A stretch of DNA of 24,010 bases from Lachnospiraceae bacterium UBA7026 (GTDB lineage: Bacteria; Bacillota; Clostridia; Lachnospirales; Lachnospiraceae). The DNA lies in NCBI GenBank assembly GCA_002494165.1, contig DLBH01000010.1, positions 18,558 to 42,567 on the forward strand. The letters are read 5' to 3'. How positions within the stretch are numbered: position 1 is the first letter of the stretch; each line of letters opens with the position of its first letter. The translations under genes were made by a program, and so were the position numbers. This document shows positions 6,773-13,520 of the stretch, piece by piece. A model generated the notes under the pieces. The model made no database searches. It worked only from the letters and a program-made list of their open reading frames with translations, and was not told the origin of the DNA.

Positions 6773-6841
6773 GACTATTAGAATAAAGATAAGCAGGGCC
6801 ACCACAAAAGCACAAAAGCGGATGCCCTGTTGACTAAATAA

Positions 6842-6889
6842 GAAAGAAGCCCTCAATGCCAAACCTATTGGACACTGAGAGCTTCTTCC
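6842..6889. repeat. Dispersed hairpin element, copy 1 (convergent-gene spacer)
   Basis: An imperfect inverted repeat between barstar (plus) and the acyltransferase gene (minus). The outer arms AAGAAGCCCTCA (6844-6855) and TGAGAGCTTCTT (6876-6887) pair with one mismatch. An inner CCAA/TTGG pair closes the loop. The left arm matches the element at 19281 at 19 of 21 bases, and the right part is also similar. It is followed by CCTTTT on the plus strand. Its place suggests a two-way terminator derived from a dispersed repeat. Confidence 0.7.
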
Positions 6890-6929
6890 TTTTATGTTGG
6901 AGATAGGCCGCCCACTTCAATTGGACAGC

Positions 6930-7988
6930 CTACCTTGTTCCAAGTCCATTTGTAAAATGAGCCAGGGCCTTTTCTACCCCTTTTCTCAACAAATCCAGGG
7001 GCCGGCCAAATATCTCCGGCGTAAGCAGGAAGGTCAGCAGAACGGAAAAGACCGGGATCCAAAGTTCCCAATGGGGAAGGTGGAGGCAGAGATTAACCCA
7101 GCTGACCAGGCCGGAAAACATGAGCACATAAAGAACCAGCCTGTGCCAGAAATAGATCTGCAGGCTTCTCTTCCCCGATAAATTCAGCAGGGGAATCGGG
7201 GATGAAGGGGTCAGACTGATCAGAGCCGCACCCATAACAAGGCCGATCATGTAGAAGGCCAGCCGGTCAGCAAAGCCGCAGCCCGGCACATTGATGGTAG
7301 AATAGGGATTCCTGGCCGTGAAGAGTCTGATATAGGGGAACAGCTTGTCAATACGGCTGAAACAAAGCCAGGCAGCCAGGGCCAGTATAAAGGGCGCTCC
7401 AGCCCGGACCCATATTCTGTCCGTAAAGGTCTTGACCTGACCTTGGTCCAGTATATATCCCAGGTAAAAAAAGGGGAAAAATACGATGATCCGTGACAGA
7501 TTTAAAAAGCTGTTGATCCATTCCGCGTAGCCGGCCAGACAGGCGGCCCCAATCCAGACCGGCATGAGAATCCATGGATCACATTTCCTCAAAAGCCATG
7601 TGAGAATCATAAAGGCAGCCATGGCAAACATATACCAGGGGATTCCTGTGTCGGCTAATGGAGTAAATACGGCCTTCTGATGATAGAGGATCTTGACCAG
7701 GTAAATCAGGATCTTCAGAATATAGCCAAGCAGGAAAAAGTAGATGGGCCGGCTCCAGTTAAAAGGATGATCCTGGTCCCATTTTCTCGTAAAAAGTCCT
7801 GCCAGGAAAATAAACAGGGGCATGTGGAAGGTATAGATCAGGAGACTGATGCTCCTCATCATGGACGACCAGGCCGCATATTGGTTGCTGAAATGGCCCA
7901 GCACCACCATAATCATCAAAAATCCTTTCAAATTATCCCATTTGCCGATCCGGCCCCCGGGCCGGCGGGTCACTGACGAAGAATCCAT
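6930..7988 (-). CDS. Acyltransferase family 3 membrane protein
   Basis: A 352-residue integral membrane acyltransferase of the OafA/NodX/WecH type, which commonly O-acetylates surface polysaccharides or lipids. About ten hydrophobic segments fill the protein. The N-terminal signature is W17-D18-N19-L20-K21-G22 followed by VLGHF with the key H32; the FHMPLFIFLAGLF segment follows, as is typical of the family. The start at 7988 was chosen because GGGAGG lies 7-8 nt upstream; the in-frame ATG at 8003 lacks a ribosome site. The gene follows the glycosyltransferase by about 20 bp on the same strand, so the two probably act on one glycan. The acyl group and acceptor are unknown. Confidence 0.9.
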   Translation of the reverse strand: MDSSSVTRRPGGRIGKWDNLKGFLMIMVVLGHFSNQYAAWSSMMRSISLLIYTFHMPLFIFLAGLFTRKWDQDHPFNWSRPIYFFLLGYILKILIYLVKILYHQKAVFTPLADTGIPWYMFAMAAFMILTWLLRKCDPWILMPVWIGAACLAGYAEWINSFLNLSRIIVFFPFFYLGYILDQGQVKTFTDRIWVRAGAPFILALAAWLCFSRIDKLFPYIRLFTARNPYSTINVPGCGFADRLAFYMIGLVMGAALISLTPSSPIPLLNLSGKRSLQIYFWHRLVLYVLMFSGLVSWVNLCLHLPHWELWIPVFSVLLTFLLTPEIFGRPLDLLRKGVEKALAHFTNGLGTR

Positions 7989-8008
7989 CTCAAAACCTCC
8001 CATGTCTT

Positions 8009-9052
8009 TTACAGGTGTCTCAGTAATCCCATCAGCAGCCGGTAGACCCCGGGCAGCCGACCGGACAAAAGCCAGAGCAGGAGACGGTAAGACATTTTCT
8101 CGCCCCTCGGTCCAAAGAGAGGGATTCGCCCCTCCCGGTACATGGCATTATTAGCCTGCAGCCAGTCCTTGTATCTCTTCTCCTGCCGTTCCCAGTCCTC
8201 TCTATTCACATTTTTCCTGGTATAAAGCAGGTGCCACATTAAAAACTTGTAGGTGCTGTAATCATACTCATCCCTTGACACATGGACCAGGACCGGGTTG
8301 GCCTTTTCCAGCTGGCCTATGGTCTCCAGCCCGTCAAGCATCTTCTTCTTCTGGACAGAATGGAAAACGGAATCCTGGTACTGGACCCAGTTATAGCCTA
8401 TATAATCGACACAGCGGATCCTGTCCGTATAATTGCAGGCACTAATGGAAAATACGATATCTTCCCCCAGGGGGATCTCACCAAAGGAGATCTGGTGGTC
8501 CAGGACATAGTCCCGGCGGAGGATCTTGATCCAGGCGGTGAGCAGGCGGAACTTGTCCCAGGAAAATTGGTTCCTGATGGGACATTCAGCCAGGATCCTT
8601 CCCTTATCCGACACCATCCGGTAGCCGGCGATTACCATATCCAGGTCTTCCTCTTTTATATAAGAGACCATAGTTCTCACGTAATCCCTGTCATAGATAT
8701 CATCATTATCAGCGAACATGAGATAGGTCCCCTCCGCCAGGGTCATGGCCCGGTTCCTGGTCCGGCCTGTTCCCATATTTTCCTGATGAAATACCCTTAT
8801 TTTATCTGGAAATCTTTTCTGGTAACCATCGAGAATCTCCGGCGACCGGTCAGAAGACCCGTCATCAAGACAAAGGATCTCCAGCCTGCCATAGGTCTGG
8901 CGGAGAATAGAGTTAAGGCACCTTTTCAGATACTTCTCCCCATTGTATACAGGCATGATCACAGAGACCAGGGGCTTCTCCCCGGTCATCCCCCGGGACG
9001 TCCTGTCTATTATTTTATCCGCATTATCAACATTAGAAGATTGGTCCATCAT
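8009..9052 (-). CDS. Glycosyltransferase family 2
   Basis: A 347-residue GT-A-fold glycosyltransferase that adds sugars from nucleotide donors, most likely to a cell-surface glycan. It starts MMDQSSNVDNADK; the catalytic domain begins at VSVIMPVYNGEKYLKRCLNSI. The nucleotide-binding DDGSSD is at residues 63-68 and the metal-binding FADNDD near 113-118. A basic, aromatic C-terminal region (LLLWLLSGRLPGVYRLL) could associate peripherally with the membrane. A GGAGAG site precedes two tandem ATG codons (9052 and 9049); either could be used. It is followed closely by the acyltransferase. The donor and acceptor sugars cannot be deduced. Confidence 0.93.
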   Translation of the reverse strand: MMDQSSNVDNADKIIDRTSRGMTGEKPLVSVIMPVYNGEKYLKRCLNSILRQTYGRLEILCLDDGSSDRSPEILDGYQKRFPDKIRVFHQENMGTGRTRNRAMTLAEGTYLMFADNDDIYDRDYVRTMVSYIKEEDLDMVIAGYRMVSDKGRILAECPIRNQFSWDKFRLLTAWIKILRRDYVLDHQISFGEIPLGEDIVFSISACNYTDRIRCVDYIGYNWVQYQDSVFHSVQKKKMLDGLETIGQLEKANPVLVHVSRDEYDYSTYKFLMWHLLYTRKNVNREDWERQEKRYKDWLQANNAMYREGRIPLFGPRGEKMSYRLLLWLLSGRLPGVYRLLMGLLRHL

Positions 9053-9115
9053 ATCTATCTCTCCATCTGCACTGCTTTGCCATAGTTATGGATCTAAATA
9101 AGTCTTTCCTGCTTA

Positions 9116-9142
9116 GGGCAGGCATTTTTAGCCCGCCTGCCC
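9116..9142. other. Stem-loop in the glycosyltransferase leader
   Basis: A perfect 8-bp stem, GGGCAGGC (9116-9123) with GCCTGCCC (9135-9142), around an 11-nt loop. On the plus strand the next bases are TTTCCACTTTCC; on the minus strand the next are TAAGCAGG. It may terminate ttcA transcription poorly or form a leader hairpin before the glycosyltransferase. Confidence 0.35.
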
Positions 9143-9180
9143 TTTCCACTTTCCTGTCTGTCCTGTCTATATCTCCGGGC

Positions 9181-9335
9181 TCTCCCTTCCAGGTTTTGCT
9201 CAGTCCTGTACCAGCCAGGTCTCAGAGCTCTCCCTGCCAGGTCTCAGGGCTTTCCCTGCCAGATTATGCTCAGTCCTGTACCGGCCAGGTCTCAGGGCTT
9301 TCCCTGCCAGATTATGCTCAGTCTTGTCCCGGCCT
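9181..9335. repeat. 48-bp tandem repeat between ttcA and the glycosyltransferase gene
   Basis: Two full 48-bp units (9181-9228, diverged; 9251-9298) flank a 22-bp unit at 9229-9250 that has lost its middle. A further partial unit starts at 9299. Shared landmarks in each are CCAGATTATGCTCAGTC or close variants, then CCTGTACC, then CCAGGTCTCAGGGC. The last unit runs into the 3' end of ttcA (stop at 9318-9320), so the C-terminal codons of ttcA are part of the repeat. No ORF of known type is made by the repeat. Confidence 0.85.
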
Positions 9336-10031
9336 TTCCCAGCCTTCCAGCTTACCCTCAACTATGGCCGTCATCATCCGCTTCTTAACTCCGGGAGCAT
9401 GGAGGTTGATCTCTCTCAAAAGCTCCCGCACATAGGTCCGCTCTGTCTTCCGGTCATAGGGGCAGGGATTATCGACCAGGGGCAGGTCATATTTATTCTG
9501 AAAGCCTGCCACCTGGGAAGCCGGCAGCAGGATCAGGGGTCTGATTACAGTAAGTCCGCTGTCCTGGAAATGGGTGACTGGCCAGAAGCTGGAAAACCGG
9601 CCCTCATAAATCAGGGACAGGAGCATGGTCTCTACCACATCATCCATATTGTGGGCATAGGCTATCTTATTACAAGCCAAAGCCAGGGCCTTATCATTAA
9701 AGGCTCCCTTGCGGAGCCTGGCACAAAGAGAACAATCCCCCTTGGTCACCAGGTCCTTAATCTGGGTATGGACCACATGATGATCCACCTGCAGCCGGTC
9801 ACAAAGATTACTGACCCGGCTAAGGTCGAAGCCATCATATCCCAGGTCCACTGTGATCGCTGTCAGTTCAAAAGGAACCGGGTAAAAATGTCTGAGACCA
9901 CTGAGGCCATAAAGGAGGGTCAGACTGTCCTTACCTCCTGACAGACCTATGGCGATCCTGTCTCCCTCTTCAATCATCTGATACTGATCAAGGGCTTTTC
10001 TAATATAGCTATAAAGACGCTGCAGTTTCAT
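9318..10031 (-). CDS. ttcA: TtcA-like tRNA 2-thiocytidine synthetase (PP-loop ATPase)
   Basis: A 237-residue PP-loop enzyme of the TtcA/TilS superfamily that adenylates a tRNA base before sulphur transfer. The PP-loop SGGKDS lies at residues 31-36. The iron-sulphur ligands expected for TtcA are present: C100 and C103 (CSLCARLRKGAF) plus a third candidate at C190 (DNPCPYDRKTERTY). The YAHNMDDVVETMLLSLIY motif is also typical. This supports C32 thiolation, although related clostridial enzymes may act on other positions. The start at 10031 has only a modest ribosome site (GGGATAGGA). The extreme C-terminus overlaps a 48-bp tandem repeat, which may have altered the last residues. Confidence 0.88.
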   Translation of the reverse strand: MKLQRLYSYIRKALDQYQMIEEGDRIAIGLSGGKDSLTLLYGLSGLRHFYPVPFELTAITVDLGYDGFDLSRVSNLCDRLQVDHHVVHTQIKDLVTKGDCSLCARLRKGAFNDKALALACNKIAYAHNMDDVVETMLLSLIYEGRFSSFWPVTHFQDSGLTVIRPLILLPASQVAGFQNKYDLPLVDNPCPYDRKTERTYVRELLREINLHAPGVKKRMMTAIVEGKLEGWERPGQD

Positions 10032-10067
10032 AAGATCCTATCCCTTTCAGGGCTTATTTTCCTCCCT

Positions 10068-10096
10068 AGTATACATCATTTTTTTTCCACGAACAA
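10068..10096 (-). promoter_or_regulatory. Promoter of ttcA
   Basis: On the minus strand TTGTTC (10096-10091) and TATACT (10073-10068) are spaced 17 bp. The start site would fall near 10061, about 30 nt before the ttcA start codon. Confidence 0.5.
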
Positions 10097-10227
10097 GAAG
10101 GGGTGACCGGCCAGCCCCAGATCTCGACGTAAGGGGCCAGCCAATGCACGGCTCTGTCGAGCTGTGTGTGATTGTCTCAGTCCCCGTAAGGGGGCCAGCC
10201 AGTGAAAGAAGTTTTTTAAGGCCAGCC
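10097..10227. repeat. Four copies of GGCCAGCC upstream of the methyltransferase promoter
   Basis: The 8-mer GGCCAGCC occurs at 10109, 10135, 10193 and 10220. The second and third copies sit inside longer matching stretches (CGTAAGGGGCCAGCCA and CGTAAGGGGGCCAGCCA). The fourth touches the -35 box of the methyltransferase promoter and forms an inverted repeat, GGCCA (10220-10224) and TGGCC (10232-10236). There is no gene in this part of the spacer. Regulatory use is plausible but unproven. Confidence 0.55.
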
Positions 10228-10256
10228 TTGTTGGCCGGGACTAACGGGAGTATAAT
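10228..10256 (+). promoter_or_regulatory. Promoter of the methyltransferase gene
   Basis: TTGTTG (10228-10233) and TATAAT (10251-10256) are spaced 17 bp. The predicted leader runs about 115 nt, from about 10263 to 10378. Confidence 0.6.
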
Positions 10257-10289
10257 GAATGTATCTTATTCATATTCTGTAAATATCAT

Positions 10290-10340
10290 GCAGGCCTGTG
10301 AATTCCTGCGGCAGCTAGGAATTCAGAAGCAGACCTGTGT
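10290..10340 (+). promoter_or_regulatory. Leader hairpin of the methyltransferase mRNA
   Basis: A perfect 8-bp stem, GAATTCCT (10300-10307) with AGGAATTC (10317-10324), has a 9-nt loop. The flanking CAGGCCTG (about 10291-10298) and CAGACCTG (about 10331-10337) can extend it as an outer stem with a bulge. It does not match a riboswitch class I can recognise by eye. Confidence 0.4.
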
Positions 10341-10378
10341 TCAACGGCCGGAATCCAGAGAAAGGAGACTATACTAGA

Positions 10379-11002
10379 ATGAAACACAGCATCTGGGACC
10401 TCTATGCCCCCATCTATGACCTGGCCATGAGTGCCGACAAAAAGATCTATCAATTTATGTACCGGCGGATTCCAAAAGTCATAAAGAACAAAGATGTCCT
10501 GGAGATTGCCACAGGCACCGGCCTCCTGGCCAGACATGTAGCCTGGGCAGCCCACACAATGGTTGCCACAGATTATTCCCCAGGTATGATCGCCCAGGCC
10601 AGGAAGGGTCCTCACCCAAAAAATCTGGTCTATGAGCTGGCAGACGCCCATGCCCTGCCTTACGCAGACCATACCTTCCAGGTGGTCATCATTTCCAATG
10701 CCCTCCATGTGGTGGACAAGCCAGAAAAAGTTCTGGAAGAAATCGACCGGGTTCTCAAACCCGGCGGCATCCTGATCGCTCCCAATTTTGTAGACCATCA
10801 GGGTGGCTTGCTGAGCAGCCTGTGGAACAGGGTCTTAAAGCTGGCAGGGATCCATTTTGAACACCAGTGGAGTGAAACAGACTATCTGGCCTTTCTGGAG
10901 AGCCGGGGCTGGCAGCCTTTTAACAAGAAGTTTCTGAAAGCCAGAATCCCTATGGTCTATACGGAGTGCAGAAGATCAGGTGACCGGAGGAATCATAATT
11001 AA
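10379..11002 (+). CDS. Class I SAM-dependent methyltransferase
   Basis: A 207-residue methyltransferase with a Rossmann-type SAM fold, resembling the UbiE/phospholipid N-methyltransferase group. Motif I is VLEIATGTGLL (residues 40-50). The acidic residue after strand 2 is D65 (ATDYSPGMI). Motif II is ELADAHALPY, and the IDRVLKPGGILIAPNF motif lies near 122-137. The start at 10379 was chosen over an upstream GTG at 10337 because AAAGGAG at 10361-10367 fits it, and the extra residues fall in the structured leader. The substrate is not evident; small molecules, quinones or lipids are possible. Carbonic anhydrase follows on the same strand after 61 bp. Confidence 0.92.
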   Translation: MKHSIWDLYAPIYDLAMSADKKIYQFMYRRIPKVIKNKDVLEIATGTGLLARHVAWAAHTMVATDYSPGMIAQARKGPHPKNLVYELADAHALPYADHTFQVVIISNALHVVDKPEKVLEEIDRVLKPGGILIAPNFVDHQGGLLSSLWNRVLKLAGIHFEHQWSETDYLAFLESRGWQPFNKKFLKARIPMVYTECRRSGDRRNHN

Positions 11003-11012
11003 ACGATATAAA

Positions 11013-11034
11013 GGCCGGTAATATAAGACCGGCC
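11013..11034 (+). other. Stem-loop between methyltransferase and carbonic anhydrase
   Basis: GGCCGGT (11013-11019) pairs perfectly with ACCGGCC (11028-11034) around an 8-nt loop. No T-run follows, so it is more likely a processing or attenuating hairpin than a full terminator. Confidence 0.4.
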
Positions 11035-11063
11035 AATCAATATGGAGAGAGGAGAAAGCAACT

Positions 11064-11654
11064 ATGTCAGAAACAAACCACTATAGTTACCCGGCAAAAA
11101 TAGCTCTCGAAAGGCTGAAGGAGGGAAATCTCCGCTATGTCAAGGAAAGTTTTTCCTCCACGGATGTTTCCAGGGCCCTGCTGAAACGTTTCCAGGATTA
11201 TGGCCAGCACCCCTATGCCATCGTCATCACCTGCTCTGATTCAAGGGTGGTGCCTGAACTGATCTTTTCGGCAGGCATCGGCGACCTTTTTGTGATCCGG
11301 CTGGCAGGAAATGTCATTGATGACCATCAGCTGGGCAGTATCGAGTATGCGGCGGACCATCTGGGAACGGGCCTGGTGGTAGTCCTGGGCCATACTAACT
11401 GCGGTGCCATTGACGCTGTCTTAAGCGGCCATGCCAGCGGTTATATCCGCTATATCGCTGAGGATATCGCCGAGGCCATCGGCCAGGAAAAGGACCCCTA
11501 CAAGGCTTGCTGCCTCAATGTGAAGCATTGCTGTGACAGGATCGAATCCAGCCTGCTGATTCAGGAGGATGAGGAGAAATACGGTCTCCAGGTCATCGGC
11601 GCCGTCTATGACATAGAGACCGGTCTGGTGGACTTTGATATCCGGGACCGGTAA
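11064..11654 (+). CDS. Beta-class carbonic anhydrase
   Basis: A 196-residue zinc enzyme interconverting CO2 and bicarbonate in the cytoplasm, supplying bicarbonate for carboxylases. The zinc and catalytic signature is complete: C57-x-D59-x-R61 in CSDSRVVPE, then H110 and C113 in GHTNCGAI. The segment FVIRLAGNVIDD is also characteristic. Length is at the short end of the normal range for bacterial beta-carbonic anhydrases. A long purine-rich ribosome site (GGAGAGAGGAG) precedes the ATG. It could be co-transcribed with the methyltransferase, separated only by a hairpin. A strong bidirectional terminator follows at 11766. Confidence 0.96.
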   Translation: MSETNHYSYPAKIALERLKEGNLRYVKESFSSTDVSRALLKRFQDYGQHPYAIVITCSDSRVVPELIFSAGIGDLFVIRLAGNVIDDHQLGSIEYAADHLGTGLVVVLGHTNCGAIDAVLSGHASGYIRYIAEDIAEAIGQEKDPYKACCLNVKHCCDRIESSLLIQEDEEKYGLQVIGAVYDIETGLVDFDIRDR

Positions 11655-11765
11655 TATAAAAAGAACTGCCAGTGTAACTACTGCAAACTTAGACATCTGC
11701 AAAAGACCACAGGCAATCGCCATAGGTAATCATAACAAGTAATGAAATAATAAAAAAACAGGACA

Positions 11766-11822
11766 AACAAGGCTGATGCCCGGAAGCAAACCCTATCATG
11801 CTTCCGGGCATCAGCCTGTTTA
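11766..11822. terminator. Bidirectional terminator between carbonic anhydrase and pyruvate kinase
   Basis: A perfect 17-bp stem, GGCTGATGCCCGGAAGC (11771-11787) with its complement at 11800-11816, and a 12-nt loop. Flanking AAACA and TGTTT can add further pairs. On the minus strand a T-rich tract including seven Ts follows; on the plus strand only TGTTTATC follows. It serves two convergent genes and should be more efficient for pyruvate kinase. Confidence 0.88.
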
Positions 11823-11886
11823 TCTCTATGACTGGATCATATCTAATTACTGGTGTTTTTCTTCCTCCATACCCGGTCGACAGATC

Positions 11887-13305
11887 CTAGTCGACCAGCT
11901 GCACCTTCAGCATATTGGTGGTTCCGGACCTTCCGATAGGCACACCGGCCGTGATGACGGTCACATCCCCCTCTTTCAGATAGCCCATCCTCTTGCCGGC
12001 TGAGATAGCCCGGTCAATAAGGACAAAGACTTCCCATTCCTCACCAAGCAGAATAGGCTTCACTCCCCAGGAAAGGTTGAGCTGCCGACAGACCTTCTTA
12101 TTGATGGCACAGCCGATAATATCACAACCGGGCCGGTATCTGGAGATCATGCGGGCGGAAAAACCGCTCTGGGTTACTACCACGATCGCTGTGGCGTTAA
12201 GGTCATAGGCCGTGGAACAGGTGGAATGACAGATAGCGTCTGTGATGTCGGGATCCGCGTTGGGACTCAGTGTACGGAACCTGCTCTTATAATCGATGGC
12301 CTTCTCTGCCCGCTCCGCAATCTTTGACATGGTCTTCAAGGCCTCGACAGGGTAAGCCCCGCTGGCTGTCTCACCGGAAAGCATGAGAACACTGGTACCG
12401 TCATATACCGCGTTGGCCACGTCTGTGGTCTCCGCCCTGGTGGGGCGGGGATTCTTGATCATGGAATCGAGCATCTGGGTCGCGGTGATAACAATCTTGC
12501 CCGCCTGGAATACCTTACGGATGATGACCTTCTGGATTACCGGCACGTCTTCTTCAGGAATCTCCACACCCATGTCACCCCGGGCAACCATAATGCCATC
12601 GGCTGCTTCGATGATGGAATCTATATTATTGACGCCCTGGCTGTTCTCAATCTTGGCGATAATCCGGATGTTCTCACCACCGTTGGCCTTGAGCAGGCGA
12701 CGCAGCTGTTTGATATCCTTGGCAGTCCTGGTAAAGGAGGCTGCCACAAAATCCACATCCTGTTCAATACCAAAGATAATATCTTCCTTATCCCTGGCAC
12801 TCAGATAAGGAATCTTCAATTCAATATCCGGGACATTGACACCCTTACGGTTGGAAATCATACCACCATTCTTCACAGTACAGTGGATATCCTGACCGTC
12901 AATGGAGCAGACACACATCTCGATCAATCCATCGTCAATCAAAATATTAGTTCCCACGGCTACTTCATTGGGAAGGTTCTCATAAGTTATGCTGACTTCC
13001 TTATCCGTACCCTCAACGGGTCTGGTGGTAAGACAGAAATCCTGTCCGGATACCAGGTCTACTTTTTCCTCTTTGAAGGTCCCGATCCTGATTTCCGGTC
13101 CCTTTGTATCGAGGAGGGCAGCCACAGGAATATCATGCTTCTCCCTGAGTTCTTTCAGCTTGTCCAGTCTTTTTTTATGCTCTTCGTGGGTTCCATGGGA
13201 AAAATTAAATCTTGCAACATCCATTCCATTCAGTATAAGCTGCTCAAGCACATCCCCCTGGTCAGTTGCCGGTCCAAGTGTACATATAATTTTAGTTTTA
13301 CGCAT
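11887..13305 (-). CDS. pyk: Pyruvate kinase
   Basis: Catalyses the last step of glycolysis, phosphoenolpyruvate plus ADP to pyruvate plus ATP. The 472-residue protein has the barrel core (RKTKIICTLGPATD, NFSHGTHEEH, LLDTKGPEIR), the catalytic-loop regions FVAASFTR and IAKIENSQGV, the MVARGDMGVEIP metal/substrate motif and ITATQMLDSM. The C-terminal allosteric domain ends GRSGTTNMLKVQLVD. The extra PEP-utiliser domain of the longer Bacillus-type enzyme is absent. The ATG at 13305 is preferred over a TTG at 13326: homology begins at MRKTK and AGGTGG lies just upstream. A candidate promoter is at 13469-13497. Confidence 0.97.
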   Translation of the reverse strand: MRKTKIICTLGPATDQGDVLEQLILNGMDVARFNFSHGTHEEHKKRLDKLKELREKHDIPVAALLDTKGPEIRIGTFKEEKVDLVSGQDFCLTTRPVEGTDKEVSITYENLPNEVAVGTNILIDDGLIEMCVCSIDGQDIHCTVKNGGMISNRKGVNVPDIELKIPYLSARDKEDIIFGIEQDVDFVAASFTRTAKDIKQLRRLLKANGGENIRIIAKIENSQGVNNIDSIIEAADGIMVARGDMGVEIPEEDVPVIQKVIIRKVFQAGKIVITATQMLDSMIKNPRPTRAETTDVANAVYDGTSVLMLSGETASGAYPVEALKTMSKIAERAEKAIDYKSRFRTLSPNADPDITDAICHSTCSTAYDLNATAIVVVTQSGFSARMISRYRPGCDIIGCAINKKVCRQLNLSWGVKPILLGEEWEVFVLIDRAISAGKRMGYLKEGDVTVITAGVPIGRSGTTNMLKVQLVD

Positions 13306-13468
13306 AAACCACCTGTATCCTTTCAATGGTGCAGGTCCTGCAGGGATTTATCCTGGAAAAATCCGGCCAAAAAACAACCCCCGCAGAAAGATCTTTTGTT
13401 AAAAGTAGTATTGATGTTACATATATTATTAAGGGTTTACAATAGTATTGAATTTAGAAGTAGTAACG

Positions 13469-13497
13469 ATTATAGCATAATTTCAAGGGTCTGTATA
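13469..13497 (-). promoter_or_regulatory. Candidate promoter of pyruvate kinase
   Basis: On the minus strand, TATACA (13497-13492) and a perfect TATAAT (13474-13469) are spaced 17 bp. The -35 is a weak match. A second pair, TTGTAA and TAACAT, lies further downstream and may be an alternative. The leader would be about 155 nt. Confidence 0.45.
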
Positions 13498-13520
13498 TCC
13501 GCCAAATCATCCTGCATACA

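Noticed and set aside
6476..6862. Minus-strand frame with a hydrophobic stretch, possible small membrane protein
   Set aside because: It is antisense to barstar and the barnase end, covers the hairpin repeat, and has no ribosome site. The hydrophobic run comes from the spacer and repeat.
10290..10340. SAM riboswitch
   Set aside because: A single hairpin in a short leader lacks the multi-helix core and conserved bases of known SAM riboswitches.
10144..10377. 77-codon frame upstream of the methyltransferase
   Set aside because: It spans the GGCCAGCC boxes, the promoter and the leader hairpin, has no ribosome site, and matches no family.
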